A stretch of 64,000 nucleotides of DNA from an uncultured Eubacterium sp. (GCA_947385775.1 CANDMI010000003.1:26393-90392), one strand, 5' to 3'; positions 28,508-38,500 are shown, counted from the stretch's first letter. Numbers and translations are program-made. Notes: a model not told the origin generated them from the letters alone.

Positions 28508-31003
28508 ATGAAAAAGAAAAAACGGTTTATTTCAATCAAGACAAAGCTGCTTTGTACGATTTTGCCAATGGTGATCCTTATTATCGTGGCGTTGACCGGC
28601 CTGTCTTATTATGTATCCAAAGACGTGATCGAGTCCAATGCCCAGGAGCTTTTGCAGACATCGGTAAAAGGGCAGGCGGCAAAGATCGAAGCGTGGCTGA
28701 ATCAAAACCTGACATCCTTTCAGGTGCAAAAAAAGGCGATCGAGCAGATGGGGTTTGACGAAAAACAGCTACAGGCTTACTTAAATGCCTATTATGGCTT
28801 TGACGGCAATTATCCAAACGGGATATGCGCAGCTTCCGAAAACGGGGAAATATACCAGGCGGATAGCTTAAAGCAGGTCATCCTAAGAGATCCGGATGAA
28901 AATGGAAATTATATCCGAAACGGCGATTTTTCGGATGACGAAGAGCTGTCGGATGATACGGGATGGATGTTTTGTGTGTCCAACGGAGGGCAGGCGCGGG
29001 CGGAGATCAAAGACGGCGGCATAGCCATAGCTACGATGGCAGAGGGCAGCGAGGAATACAGCATCCAGCTTGTGCAGCCGGATATCCCGATGAAACAGGA
29101 TGCGTCGTATAGGCTTTCCTTTGACGCGTACGCAAAATCCAAACGGAGCATAAAGGTAGGGGTAACGGCGCCGGATCATGATTTCATCCGTTATTTTGGG
29201 GATGAGGCGGTGGAGCTGACGCAGGAAAAGCAGACGTATACTTACGAGTTTACGATGGAGCGGGGCGACGACGAAAACGCCAGGCTGGATTTTAACCTTG
29301 GCGCGGCAGGCTCTGACGCGGGCATTTGGATCGGCAATATATCTATTGTTTCTACCGCTGGAGTAAAAAAGCAGGCGCAAAGCCAGACTGGGACAGACGT
29401 AACCGAGCTGGAATGGTTCCAGGATGGCCTGACCAGAGTGAATATGGGATTTACGGACGCTTATACAAATAAAGAGGGGCGCCAGGCGATCAGCGCAAGC
29501 GGCATGCTGCGGCTGGATTCAGACGATGTGTACGTGCTTTCCGCAGAGCTTTCGTTAGATACCGTCAGCATTTATGTAAACAGTTTTGTAAAAATGGACG
29601 GCGCGGAATCTTTTTTGGTAAACCGCAAGGACGACACGATATTGGCATGCCGGGATACAAGCCTGATCTTAAAAAAGCTGGACGATATGGATGACGCGTT
29701 TATGAAAGAGACCGCAAAGCGGATTTCTTCGGATAAGCTGGAGCTTGCTGAGATTTGCGGAAATATGTCGGTCTTTGAGGAAGTGGAGGGAACAGACTGG
29801 ATGCTGGTGTCCTATATCCCATCGAAAATGGTTTACCAGGACTTAAACCGGGTGCGCAATATCATGCTTTTGTTTGGGCTTGTGTCGGCGGTTCTGTTAA
29901 CGGCCCTGATGGAGCGGATCATACATCTTGTGATCAAGCCGGTGAAAAAACTGACGCAGGTGATCCAGAGCATGACCGACGGGGATTTTACGATCCGAAG
30001 CTTTACAAGGAGTAACGATGAGATCGGGGCAATGGGGCGTTGCGTGGAGAATTTTATCCATACGATGTGCGGCATGATCGCTTCGATAAACGGCGTTTCC
30101 GACACCCTCTACTATCAGGCGGACAGCAGCAGGGACGTATCGGGGCAGATGTTTACCGCCTCAAAGGCGCAAAACGAGTCGGTGATGGAGTTAAACCAGA
30201 CGATCGCAAACTTGTCCATTTCTGTCAGCGGGATCGCGGAAAGCGCGACGACGCTTGCGGATGTGGTCGCGGAAACGAAAAAAAATGGCGACGGCGTAAA
30301 CAGCAAAATGCAGCAGACTGTAGATGTGTCAAAAAAAGGCCGGCAGGCGATGCAGGAAGTCGGGGAGGCAATGACAAAAATCCATCAGTCTGTGGAAAAA
30401 TTGCAGCAGGCAATTAAAGAGGTGGATAAAGCCTCAGAGGAGATCACAAGCATTACAAAGGTCATTGGCGGCATTGCTGAGGAAACGAACCTGCTTTCTT
30501 TAAACGCTTCGATCGAAGCGGCCCGGGCAGGGGAAGCCGGGAAGGGATTTGCGGTGGTCGCGGCGGAAATCGGCAAGCTGGCGCAGACAAGCGTAGGCTC
30601 GGTGCAAAACATCGATAACCTTGTATTGGAGATTAAAAATACGATCGAGGATGTGGTCACCCAGGCGAATGACAGCGTGGAAAATATTAACAGCAGCAGC
30701 GTCCTGATAGACCATGCGGCGCAGACCTTTGATGTGATCTTTGACAATATCGCGCTGGTGGACGATCTGGTGCAGGATATGATGCAAAAGGTTGTGCATG
30801 TAGAAAGCGTGGCGGTGGACGTCGCCGCGATTTCCGAGGAGCAGGCCGCAAGCTCACAGGAGATCTTAAATTCCTCCGATGCTTTGGTAAAGCAGGCGAA
30901 TCATTTGATCGCAAACAGTGAAACTGTGGCGAAGGAATCCGAAGACCTCACGGCTTCGGCGCAGGAGCTTGCGGTGCAGATGGGGAACTTTAAGATAAAT
31001 TAA
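28508..31003 (+). CDS. Methyl-accepting chemotaxis protein with an inserted carbohydrate-binding module
   Basis: 831 residues. TM1 is about 13-35, the extracellular sensor about 36-450, TM2 about 453-475 ([16 protein letters not shown]), HAMP about 475-530, and the signalling domain about 560-831 with the conserved tip [20 protein letters not shown] near 660 and [10 protein letters not shown]. The sensor looks like dCache split in two: 36-125 and about 290-430 ([33 protein letters not shown]). Between them, about 128-283, sits a CBM4/9-like module ([12 protein letters not shown] to WIGNISIV). By hand alignment it shares 87 of 156 positions with residues about 480-633 of the GH16 enzyme encoded two genes downstream, including the linker before it. 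The receptor probably senses beta-glucan or its fragments directly. Binding is inferred from the module family. Confidence 0.9.
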   Translation: MKKKKRFISIKTKLLCTILPMVILIIVALTGLSYYVSKDVIESNAQELLQTSVKGQAAKIEAWLNQNLTSFQVQKKAIEQMGFDEKQLQAYLNAYYGFDGNYPNGICAASENGEIYQADSLKQVILRDPDENGNYIRNGDFSDDEELSDDTGWMFCVSNGGQARAEIKDGGIAIATMAEGSEEYSIQLVQPDIPMKQDASYRLSFDAYAKSKRSIKVGVTAPDHDFIRYFGDEAVELTQEKQTYTYEFTMERGDDENARLDFNLGAAGSDAGIWIGNISIVSTAGVKKQAQSQTGTDVTELEWFQDGLTRVNMGFTDAYTNKEGRQAISASGMLRLDSDDVYVLSAELSLDTVSIYVNSFVKMDGAESFLVNRKDDTILACRDTSLILKKLDDMDDAFMKETAKRISSDKLELAEICGNMSVFEEVEGTDWMLVSYIPSKMVYQDLNRVRNIMLLFGLVSAVLLTALMERIIHLVIKPVKKLTQVIQSMTDGDFTIRSFTRSNDEIGAMGRCVENFIHTMCGMIASINGVSDTLYYQADSSRDVSGQMFTASKAQNESVMELNQTIANLSISVSGIAESATTLADVVAETKKNGDGVNSKMQQTVDVSKKGRQAMQEVGEAMTKIHQSVEKLQQAIKEVDKASEEITSITKVIGGIAEETNLLSLNASIEAARAGEAGKGFAVVAAEIGKLAQTSVGSVQNIDNLVLEIKNTIEDVVTQANDSVENINSSSVLIDHAAQTFDVIFDNIALVDDLVQDMMQKVVHVESVAVDVAAISEEQAASSQEILNSSDALVKQANHLIANSETVAKESEDLTASAQELAVQMGNFKIN

Positions 31004-31036
31004 AACTAGGATAAAAAGGAGGCAGCGAAAGATTAT

Positions 31037-33739
31037 ATGGATGCAATACATTTTTTAGGTGAGGACGGGACGTTTTTTATAGACCAGCCGGAAAACTACA
31101 GCTATCTTTACTTTCCGACGGCAGGAGAAAAGGGGATAAAAAGCGCGTTAACGCCAAACCTGGGAGGCGATATCAAATTAAACCAAAACGCCTTTTTAAT
31201 GGAGCCTGTGAGTGCGGAAAACCTGCACAATAACCGCTCGGGAAGAAATTTCTGGTGCCATATTAAGGACGCAGGCGCATGGTCTGTCACAGGAGCTTCC
31301 GCCGAAGAGGAGAACCGAAAATTTACAGAAAGCCAGGATAAAAGCAGGCTGACGGCGGGTTTTATGTGGCAGGCGCTTATCAGGGAGTCGGAAAAATATC
31401 AAATGCGTTCCACCGTAACTTCCTTTGTGCCGGTGGAGCATAATGTGGAGATCATGCATGTAAAGCTTTGCAATTTGTCCGATAAGCCGCAGACGGTAAC
31501 GCCGATCGCCGCAGTCCCGATCTTTGGGCGCAGCGCGGACAATATCCGCGACCACAGGCATGTGACGGCATTGCTTCATCGGATCAGGACAACCGACTAT
31601 GGGGTGCAGGTAAAGCCAGTGTTGTCCTTTGACGAACGGGGGCACAGAAAAAATGAGCTGACTTATTTTGTATGCGGCGTGACGGGAACCGGGGAAAAGC
31701 CGTTGGATTTTTATCCGGTGGTGGAAGACTATATCGGGGAGGGAGGCAGCTTTACGCATCCTTGGAAAGTCATTCACAATGAGTCAGGAGTATCGGCGGG
31801 ATCATGCTTTGAAGGAAAAGAGGCGGTAGGCGGCATCCGTTATCGCAAGGTGGAGCTTGCGCCAAAAGAAAGCGTTTCCTATACCATATTAATGGGGATC
31901 ACAGACCGGGAAGAAGAAATCGACGGCATTGTATCCTCGTATGATACGGAAAAGAAAGTGGACAGCGCGTTTGAGCGGATGGAGCGTTATTGGCAAAAAA
32001 AGGTCAATGTAAAATACGATACCGGAAACGCAAGATTTGACAATTTTATGCGCTGGGTAAATTTCCAGCCGATATTAAGGCGGATTTACGGCTGCTCTTT
32101 TTTGCCGCACCATGATTACGGCAGGGGCGGAAGGGGCTGGCGCGACCTCTGGCAGGACTGCCTTTCGCTTTTGATCATGGACCCGCAAAACGTGCGCCAG
32201 ATGATCTTGGATAACTATGGCGGCGTTCGGATCGACGGGACAAATGCGACGATTATCGGGGAAAAGCAGGGAGAATTTATCGCGGATCGAAACGGCATCG
32301 CCCGGGTTTGGATGGATCACGGCGTATGGCCGTTTATGACGACAAAGCTTTACATAGACCAGACCGGGGATATCGGGATTTTAAAAGAACAGGCGCCTTA
32401 TTTTAAAGACGCGCAGGCAAAACGGGGGACCAGTCTGGATGAAAAATGGGACGCGGCGTACGGTCTTTTGCAAAAATGCGAGGACGGCAGCGTATATGCC
32501 GGCACCGTTTTGGAGCATCTGCTGCTACAGCATTTGTGCGCGTTTTATGAGGTGGGGGAGCACAACCATTTCCGGCTGCGGGGAGCGGATTGGAACGACG
32601 CGATGGATATGGCGGCAGAACGCGGGGAGAGCGTCGCGTTTACCTGCGCTTACGCGGGAAACCTGTTACAGCTTTCCGAGCTTTTGCGTATGTTAGAAAG
32701 CCGGTTTGGATGGAAGGACGCAGAGCTTTTAAAGGAAGCGGAAAAGCTGCTGCATACAGACCCGAAAATTTACGACGACCCAAGCGCAAAGCAGGATCTT
32801 TTAGCCGGTTATCTGGAACTTTGCGGGCATAATGTCAGCGCGGGGAAAATACGGGTTCCGATCCTGGAGCTTGCGGACGATTTGAAACAGAAAGCGGATT
32901 GGCTGATCGGGCATATTAATCAAACCGAGTGGATGGAAGAAAAGGAAGGGGAAGGCTGGTACAACAGCTACTACGATAACGACGGCGCGCGGGTCGAAGG
33001 GTTTTTTGACGGCGAAGCGCGCATGATGCTGATCGGGCAGGTGTTTGCGATCATGGGAGGTGTGGCGAAGGACGCGCAGATTGAAAAGATTTGTAAAAGC
33101 GCGGATCGTTACCTGTATAAAAAGGAGATTGGCGGCTATCGCCTGAATACGGATTTCCATGAAATGCGGTTTAACCTGGGCAGGATGTTTGGGTTTGCGT
33201 ATGGAGAAAAGGAAAACGGAGCGGTCTTTTCCCATATGGCGGTCATGTATGCAAACGCGCTTTATCGCAGGGGATTTGTAAACGAAGGGTACAAAGCTCT
33301 AAAGGCGCTAACGGATGCCGCGATGAAGTTTCAGGTAAGCAAGATCTATCCGGGCGTGCCGGAATATTTTAGCTCCGACGGAAGGGGGATGTACAATTAC
33401 CTGACCGGGGCGGCAAGCTGGTATATGCTTACGGCGGTTACGGAAATATTTGGCGTGCGCGGGGACATTGGAGATCTGTCAATTTCCCCAAAGCTTGTAA
33501 AAGAGCAGTTTGATTCAAAAGGAAACGCTTCGATCGCGCTTACGTTTGCCGGCAAAAGCTTTCAGGTGGATTTTCAAAACCCGCAGAAGCTTACCTATGG
33601 GGAATATGAGGTTCAAAAAGCAATCTGCGACGGGAAAGCGCAGCTTAGCGTGCAAAAGGGCGGCGCGTTTTTAAGCCGGGAGGATATTTTAGCTATGTCC
33701 GGCGCGGAGCATCGGATCACGGTATTGTTGGGAAAATAA
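31037..33739 (+). CDS. GH94 disaccharide phosphorylase, probably beta-1,3-glucan directed
   Basis: 900-residue inverting phosphorylase of family GH94, cytosolic (no signal peptide). The N-terminal half is the beta-sandwich domain (SYLYFPTAGEKG, EPVSAENLHNNRSGRNFW). The (alpha/alpha)6 barrel follows, with the DWND motif at 518-521 that carries the general-acid Asp, and a late VSKIYPGVPEYFSSDGRG segment for phosphate and substrate contacts. Length and N-terminal motifs resemble laminaribiose phosphorylases more than classical cellobiose phosphorylases (about 810 residues). Placement directly before a secreted GH16 gene supports a beta-1,3-linked substrate. Product would be glucose-1-phosphate plus glucose or a shortened oligomer. 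The exact linkage is inference. Confidence 0.85.
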   Translation: MDAIHFLGEDGTFFIDQPENYSYLYFPTAGEKGIKSALTPNLGGDIKLNQNAFLMEPVSAENLHNNRSGRNFWCHIKDAGAWSVTGASAEEENRKFTESQDKSRLTAGFMWQALIRESEKYQMRSTVTSFVPVEHNVEIMHVKLCNLSDKPQTVTPIAAVPIFGRSADNIRDHRHVTALLHRIRTTDYGVQVKPVLSFDERGHRKNELTYFVCGVTGTGEKPLDFYPVVEDYIGEGGSFTHPWKVIHNESGVSAGSCFEGKEAVGGIRYRKVELAPKESVSYTILMGITDREEEIDGIVSSYDTEKKVDSAFERMERYWQKKVNVKYDTGNARFDNFMRWVNFQPILRRIYGCSFLPHHDYGRGGRGWRDLWQDCLSLLIMDPQNVRQMILDNYGGVRIDGTNATIIGEKQGEFIADRNGIARVWMDHGVWPFMTTKLYIDQTGDIGILKEQAPYFKDAQAKRGTSLDEKWDAAYGLLQKCEDGSVYAGTVLEHLLLQHLCAFYEVGEHNHFRLRGADWNDAMDMAAERGESVAFTCAYAGNLLQLSELLRMLESRFGWKDAELLKEAEKLLHTDPKIYDDPSAKQDLLAGYLELCGHNVSAGKIRVPILELADDLKQKADWLIGHINQTEWMEEKEGEGWYNSYYDNDGARVEGFFDGEARMMLIGQVFAIMGGVAKDAQIEKICKSADRYLYKKEIGGYRLNTDFHEMRFNLGRMFGFAYGEKENGAVFSHMAVMYANALYRRGFVNEGYKALKALTDAAMKFQVSKIYPGVPEYFSSDGRGMYNYLTGAASWYMLTAVTEIFGVRGDIGDLSISPKLVKEQFDSKGNASIALTFAGKSFQVDFQNPQKLTYGEYEVQKAICDGKAQLSVQKGGAFLSREDILAMSGAEHRITVLLGK

Positions 33740-33752
33740 GGAGGAGCAGGAG

Positions 33753-36602
33753 ATGAAAAAGTTTAAGAATGGGATTGCGGCGACATTAGCGGTTGCAATG
33801 GCTGTGGCGGCATTCGGGACGCATGTGTATGCGTCCCAAACGAAGCCGTCCGCGCAGGTAAAAAGCGTCAGCTTTCAAAAACCGGACACAACCACCCTTG
33901 TATTAAAAAAGGATGCGTCCTATCAGCTGAAAACAAAAGTGGAGGCATCCGGCAAAGCGGGCAAAAAAGTGTCTTATCAAAGCTCGAACCCGAAAGTCGT
34001 AAAGGTAAGCGCCAAGGGGAAGCTTACCGCAAAGAAAAACGGCACGGCTAAGGTGACGGCGATAAGCGCCACGGACGCGTCGAAAAAAGCCGTGCTGACC
34101 GTAAAGGTAGGCACGCCTGTGACAAAGGTGGAGCTTGATGCCGCGCATTTTGAAGGAAAGCAGGGAACGTCTTTTCGCTTAAAGGCCCAGGTCGCGCCAA
34201 AAAATGCGACGGTAAAAAAGGTGGCGTATCAAAGCAGCGATACGGACGTCGCGAAAGTGTCGTCCAAAGGAAAGGTAAGCCTGCTTCGCGCAGGCACGGC
34301 AAAAATTATGGCGGCCGCCCAGGACGGGAGCGGCAAAAGCGCGGTATGTGAGGTGACGGTAGTGGAAACAGGGGAGACGGCTACAGATCTGGATTATTCC
34401 GGCTATACGTTAAAGTGGGAGGACCAGTTTAACGGGGATTCCTTAAACCGGGATGATTGGAACGTAGAGCTGCACGAGCCTGGCTGGGTAAACAGCGAGC
34501 TGCAAGAATACGTGGATTCCAAGGAAAATATTTATATCAAAGACGGCAAGCTGGTGTTAAAGCCGGTTAAAACCGTAGATGACAAAGGCAACGCTTCCTA
34601 TACCTCTGGCAGAGTGAACACGCAAAACAAGCATGATTTTAAATACGGGCTGTTTGAAGCGAAAGTAAAGGTTCCAAAGGGCCAGGGATTTTTGCCGGCG
34701 TTTTGGATGATGCCTACAAATGAAAACCTCTACGGCCAATGGCCAAGATGCGGGGAGATCGATATCATGGAGGTTATGGGGCAAACGACAGACACCTGCC
34801 ATGGCACGATCCATTACGGAAACCCGCACAGCCAGAGCCAGGGGACGTATACGCTGGACAACGGCAGCTTTTCAGAGGACTATCATTTGTTCAGCGCGGA
34901 ATGGGAGCCGGGAAAGATCAGCTGGTATGTGGACGGCAAAAGGATCCATACGGAAAATGACTGGTACAGCGCGACGGAAGGACAGGGGGAGATTACGTAT
35001 CCGGCTCCGTTTGACCAGCCGTTTTACATGATCTTAAACCTGGCGGTCGGCGGAAGCTGGGTCGGATACCCGGATGAGACGACGGATATTGAAAACGCGG
35101 CGTTTCAGATTGATTATGTAAAAGCGTATCAAAAAGACAGCTATGATGAAAATGTAGAAAAGCCGGTTCAGCAGGTGGATTTACGGGAGCCGGACGCAAA
35201 TGGCAATTATGTCAACAACGGGGATTTTGCAAACGCGGAGGATTTAACCGATGATAAAGACTGGGCGTTTTTGACAGCGCTTGGCGGGGAAGCTTCGGCG
35301 CAGATTAAAGACAAGGAGATTTCGATTGTAACGGCAAACGAAGGCACGGTGGATTACAGTGTGCAATTGGTACAGCCAAATCTGCCATTGAAAAAGGGCG
35401 GCGTATACAAAGTAAGCTTTGACGCGTACGCGGACGAGGCCAGGATGATGAAGGCAGGCGTTTCCGCGCCAGACCGGGGCTACAAACGGTATTTAGCGGA
35501 CACGAACGTGGAGCTTACTTCTTCCAAGCAGACCTTTAGCTATGAATTTACCATGACGGACGTAGACGACGCGAACGCCCGTCTGGAATACAACCTTGGC
35601 GCGGCAGGCTCAAAGGCCGGAGTCCATATTTCCAACGTATCGCTTGTAAAAGTGGGGCAAAAGGATTTGGAAAACGGAGAAAAGTCTGTGCTTACCGATG
35701 GAAACTACGTTTACAACGGCAGCTTCCAGGAGGGGAAAAACCGGCTTGGATACTGGGATATTACAAAGCCGCAGGGCGCGAAGGCGGCCGTTACGAATAC
35801 AGACAATATCCGAAGGTTAAAGGTAGAGGCCCCTGCGGGGACATCGGAAGAAAATCCAGTTCTTGTTTCGCAAAAAGGGCTGGCGTTATCGGACGGCGGG
35901 CAGTATGCACTTAGCTTTTCGGCGCAGGGCGAAAAAGGAAAGCGCGTAAAAGCTGTCGCAGCTGGAAAAGCGTTTGACGCGTCTCTTGCATCAGAAGGGG
36001 AGGAAAGCTTCAGCTATAAATTTACTGCGGATGCAGGCGCGGCGGATAAGTCCATTGTCTTTCGGTTTGAAGCGCCGGGAACGTATTATCTGGACAATGT
36101 GCGGCTTGTGGAGGACACGCTGATCAAAAATGGAAGCTTTAAGGCGGGTTTTGCGGGCTATGAGCCTTTCGTAGACGGCTCTGCGGATGCGGAATATGTC
36201 GTAGACAGCCTGACAGAAGATCACGCGGCGGACTTTTCCATTCGAAACACCGGGGACGCGGCATGGAAGATCCAGTTAAAGCAAAACCTTGTGGAATTGG
36301 AAAAAGGGCAGCGCTACCGCCTTTCGATGGACGCAAAATCGGATATTGACCGTAAGATCATGTTCGCGATTCAAAGGGACGGCAGCAAGCATAACGACGA
36401 CTGGACGCCTTATACGGAAGAAAAGGTGATAGAGCTTTCGAAGGATTACAAAACCTACGAGATTGAATTTGAGATGACGGAAGATTCAGACCCGGAGGCT
36501 GTGCTTAGCGTTTCCATGGGAGCGGTAGAAGGAACCCAGATTTCAGAAAAGCACCGGGTATGCATAGACAATATCAAGCTGGAGAAGATAGACGGGAAGT
36601 AA
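33753..36602 (+). CDS. Secreted GH16 endo-beta-1,3-glucanase with Ig-like and CBM4-like modules
   Basis: 949 residues. Signal peptide 1-28 ending at VYA. Two BIG2-type Ig-like repeats (about 36-120 and 122-207, each with a SYQSS/AYQSS...V.KVS..GK pattern). GH16 catalytic domain about 213-470 with GEIDIMEVMG, in which E335, D337 and E340 are nucleophile, helper and acid/base. Then three beta-sandwich carbohydrate-binding modules: about 480-633, 648-788 and 789-945. The first is the close relative of the module in the chemoreceptor. No sortase signal or membrane anchor is seen, so it is probably released or held by the Ig-like repeats. The signature and context fit a laminarinase or lichenase-type endoglucanase. 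Last gene of operon A; a terminator follows. Confidence 0.92.
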   Translation: MKKFKNGIAATLAVAMAVAAFGTHVYASQTKPSAQVKSVSFQKPDTTTLVLKKDASYQLKTKVEASGKAGKKVSYQSSNPKVVKVSAKGKLTAKKNGTAKVTAISATDASKKAVLTVKVGTPVTKVELDAAHFEGKQGTSFRLKAQVAPKNATVKKVAYQSSDTDVAKVSSKGKVSLLRAGTAKIMAAAQDGSGKSAVCEVTVVETGETATDLDYSGYTLKWEDQFNGDSLNRDDWNVELHEPGWVNSELQEYVDSKENIYIKDGKLVLKPVKTVDDKGNASYTSGRVNTQNKHDFKYGLFEAKVKVPKGQGFLPAFWMMPTNENLYGQWPRCGEIDIMEVMGQTTDTCHGTIHYGNPHSQSQGTYTLDNGSFSEDYHLFSAEWEPGKISWYVDGKRIHTENDWYSATEGQGEITYPAPFDQPFYMILNLAVGGSWVGYPDETTDIENAAFQIDYVKAYQKDSYDENVEKPVQQVDLREPDANGNYVNNGDFANAEDLTDDKDWAFLTALGGEASAQIKDKEISIVTANEGTVDYSVQLVQPNLPLKKGGVYKVSFDAYADEARMMKAGVSAPDRGYKRYLADTNVELTSSKQTFSYEFTMTDVDDANARLEYNLGAAGSKAGVHISNVSLVKVGQKDLENGEKSVLTDGNYVYNGSFQEGKNRLGYWDITKPQGAKAAVTNTDNIRRLKVEAPAGTSEENPVLVSQKGLALSDGGQYALSFSAQGEKGKRVKAVAAGKAFDASLASEGEESFSYKFTADAGAADKSIVFRFEAPGTYYLDNVRLVEDTLIKNGSFKAGFAGYEPFVDGSADAEYVVDSLTEDHAADFSIRNTGDAAWKIQLKQNLVELEKGQRYRLSMDAKSDIDRKIMFAIQRDGSKHNDDWTPYTEEKVIELSKDYKTYEIEFEMTEDSDPEAVLSVSMGAVEGTQISEKHRVCIDNIKLEKIDGK

Positions 36603-36630
36603 AAGGGGGAAATCGGATTTTAGATTAATG

Positions 36631-36678
36631 AACCGGATGCCGGGCAGGTGGGGACTTGCCTGGCTTCCGGTTTCTTTT
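36631..36678 (+). terminator. Terminator of beta-glucan operon A
   Basis: AACCGGATGCCGGGCAGGT and ACTTGCCTGGCTTCCGGTT pair with a few mismatches around a GGGG loop and are followed by TCTTTT. It lies 29 bp after the GH16 stop. Confidence 0.85.
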
Positions 36679-36736
36679 ATGCACAGAGGCCCGCATATGG
36701 AAGTTTGCTGCTGACGCAGCATGCGGGTCGCGTGGC

Positions 36737-36771
36737 GAGTAGGGAAGATGGCTCTTCCCTACTCGATTTTT
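36737..36771 (+). terminator. Second hairpin with T-run
   Basis: A perfect 12-bp stem (GAGTAGGGAAGA / TCTTCCCTACTC) with a four-base loop is followed by GATTTTTA. It insulates the HEPN/MNT pair from operon A, or could be the remains of a small RNA gene. Confidence 0.7.
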
Positions 36772-36872
36772 ATATGGAAATAAAAAGATGATGCGCTATG
36801 ATTTCATTGATTTTGCTTTTAGAAATGTATATACTATAGGGTAAGAAAAGCATAGATGGAAGGAGGGATTTT

Positions 36873-37211
36873 ATGCCTCAGGTTTTATGTGAAATATTGA
36901 AAAAATATGTAGACGACGTACATGAACTGTACGGCAGTCGGTTAAAAACAGTGATTTTATATGGTTCTTACGCAAGAGGTGATTTCAGACCGGATTCGGA
37001 TATAGATATTATGATTTTAGTGGATCTGTCTGATGAGGAGATCAGAAAAAAGGGACATATCCTTTCTGATTTAACATTTGACTATAATTTTGAGGGTGAT
37101 TTACAGATCATGCCGATTGTCAAGAATATAGAGCATTTTCATAAATGGATAAGGGCATATCCGTTTTATAATAATATTAAAAAAGAAGGGGTAGAATTAT
37201 ATGCAGCCTGA
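36873..37211 (+). CDS. MNT-type minimal nucleotidyltransferase
   Basis: 112-residue nucleotidyltransferase with the fold's key motif GSYARGDFRPDSDIDIMI (GSxxxG then DxD at about 43-45) and a later Asp in the strand GDLQIMP. In HEPN/MNT toxin-antitoxin modules this protein AMPylates or otherwise blocks the HEPN ribonuclease. RBS AAGGAGG precedes the ATG. It overlaps the HEPN gene by 11 bp. Confidence 0.88.
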   Translation: MPQVLCEILKKYVDDVHELYGSRLKTVILYGSYARGDFRPDSDIDIMILVDLSDEEIRKKGHILSDLTFDYNFEGDLQIMPIVKNIEHFHKWIRAYPFYNNIKKEGVELYAA

Positions 37212-37614
37212 TTTGGATGATATGGGTGGCGCGAAAGAATTGGCTTTGTATAGGATTGGTGTTGCAAAAGAGGACCTGGAAGCGGCTGAAATGAATTTTG
37301 AATGTGGTCATTACAGATCGTCAAACAACAGAGCTTACTATGCGATATTTAGAGCGATATCAGCTTGTTTGGCGCTGAAATTTAAAGCGTATAGGCAACA
37401 TTCGCAGGTTATAGGAAATTTTAATAAAGATTTTGTGCATACAGGCGTATTTCCGAAAGAAATAAGCAGAAAGATAAGCAAAACTTTGGAAGTGCGTCAT
37501 TCCAGCGATTATGATGATTTCTATATCGTTTCTATCGAGGATTCGAAAGAACAGCTGGAAACGGCAAGAGAAGTGGTGCATATGGTAGAAAAATATCTGA
37601 ACTCGACTATATAA
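37201..37614 (+). CDS. HEPN-domain protein, partner of the MNT protein
   Basis: 137-residue all-helical HEPN protein. FECGHYRSSNNRAYYAIFRAI is the typical first-helix motif. The candidate RNase motif R-x(4-6)-H is not perfectly clear: an Arg-His pair (VRHSSDYDDF, about 98-107) is present where the catalytic loop is expected. With the upstream MNT gene it forms a HEPN/MNT toxin-antitoxin module. It ends convergent to the AraC gene, with a strong hairpin between. Confidence 0.82.
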   Translation: MQPDLDDMGGAKELALYRIGVAKEDLEAAEMNFECGHYRSSNNRAYYAIFRAISACLALKFKAYRQHSQVIGNFNKDFVHTGVFPKEISRKISKTLEVRHSSDYDDFYIVSIEDSKEQLETAREVVHMVEKYLNSTI

Positions 37615-37649
37615 AAACAGCCTTTACATTCTGGAATGACTTCAGCCGA

Positions 37650-37687
37650 TTACCGCGCTTCCTGGCCCCTACCAGGAAGTGCGGTAA
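37650..37687. terminator. Strong hairpin between convergent HEPN and AraC genes
   Basis: TTACCGCGCTTCCTGG and CCAGGAAGTGCGGTAA pair over 16 bp with one mismatch and a six-base loop; the loop contains the AraC stop codon. Neither strand has a good T-run after the stem, so it may act as a transcript 3' end stabiliser rather than a classical terminator. Confidence 0.5.
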
Positions 37688-38409
37688 AAATAATTCCGGT
37701 ATTTTTTCGGCGTTAACCCCACGGTGTTTTTAAACACCTGTATAAAATGGCTTTGAGAGGAAAAGGACAGGTAATTGGCAATGTCTATGATGCTGTTGTC
37801 GGAATACCGGAGCAGATTTTGCGCCTTTTCCATTTTCTTTTTCGTAATATATTCACTGACTGAAATCCCCAGCTCTTTTTTAAACAGCCTGGATAAATAG
37901 CTTGGAGACAGGTCCACATATTCCGCAAGCTCTTCGATCGTAATGCGGCTGTTGATATGGCTGTAAATATAGTCGATGCATAAGGTGATGGATTTGGAAA
38001 TGACGGAGCTTTTTTTCAGAGTCAGCATTTTTTCCGTGTAATCAAACGCCATTTCTTTATGCAGGTGGTTAATGTCTTCGATCGTCTTGCAGTTATCCAT
38101 TTTTAATATGTAAAAGTCACTAAGCTGGTATGCCTGCTCTAATTCCATACCTTCATTTACGCAGCATCTTGTGATCATCGCGACGGTGACAACAAAATGA
38201 TATCGGATGTTGGTAAGCGGGTTCGTAGACAAGATGCCCGCGCCGTCCGGGTTGATGAAAGAGTCCTTCATACAGTTTTTGCGCACAACCTCCATATCGC
38301 CGGAGCTGACCGCGCGGTAAAAAAAGTATTCTTCTTCCAGCGGGCGATGCACGATAAATTCTTCTCCGGCTTTTAACTCCTGACGATACCATTCATTTCT
38401 TGCGTTCAT
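37669..38409 (-). CDS. AraC-family transcriptional regulator
   Basis: 246 residues. The C-terminal 100 hold the double helix-turn-helix: ITIEELAEYVDLSPSYLSRLFK and IIDIANYLSFSSQSHFIQVFK with the family motif VGLTPKKYR. The N-terminal 140 do not form a recognisable cupin; they look all-helical, like other Firmicutes sugar regulators. It is divergent from the cellobiose-phosphorylase-like gene, 178 bp apart, so it is the likely activator of locus B. RBS AAAGGA precedes the ATG. Confidence 0.9.
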   Translation of the reverse strand: MNARNEWYRQELKAGEEFIVHRPLEEEYFFYRAVSSGDMEVVRKNCMKDSFINPDGAGILSTNPLTNIRYHFVVTVAMITRCCVNEGMELEQAYQLSDFYILKMDNCKTIEDINHLHKEMAFDYTEKMLTLKKSSVISKSITLCIDYIYSHINSRITIEELAEYVDLSPSYLSRLFKKELGISVSEYITKKKMEKAQNLLRYSDNSIIDIANYLSFSSQSHFIQVFKNTVGLTPKKYRNYFYRTSW

Positions 38410-38470
38410 GGCTTAAGTCCTTTCTTTTGCGTTGTGATCCCTTTTTTTGAGATGGTTTTGTGCGTCTTTT

Positions 38471-38500
38471 ATTATAGCATGAATTTGATATTTTTGTAAA
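38471..38500 (-). promoter_or_regulatory. Promoter of the AraC regulator
   Basis: On the minus strand, TTTACA (38495-38500), 18 bp, TATAAT (38471-38476), about 60 bp before the regulator start. Confidence 0.7.

Noticed and set aside
34128-34302. Sortase anchoring of the GH16 enzyme or S-layer domains
   Set aside because: No LPxTG-type motif or SLH repeats are present; the N-terminal repeats are BIG2-type.
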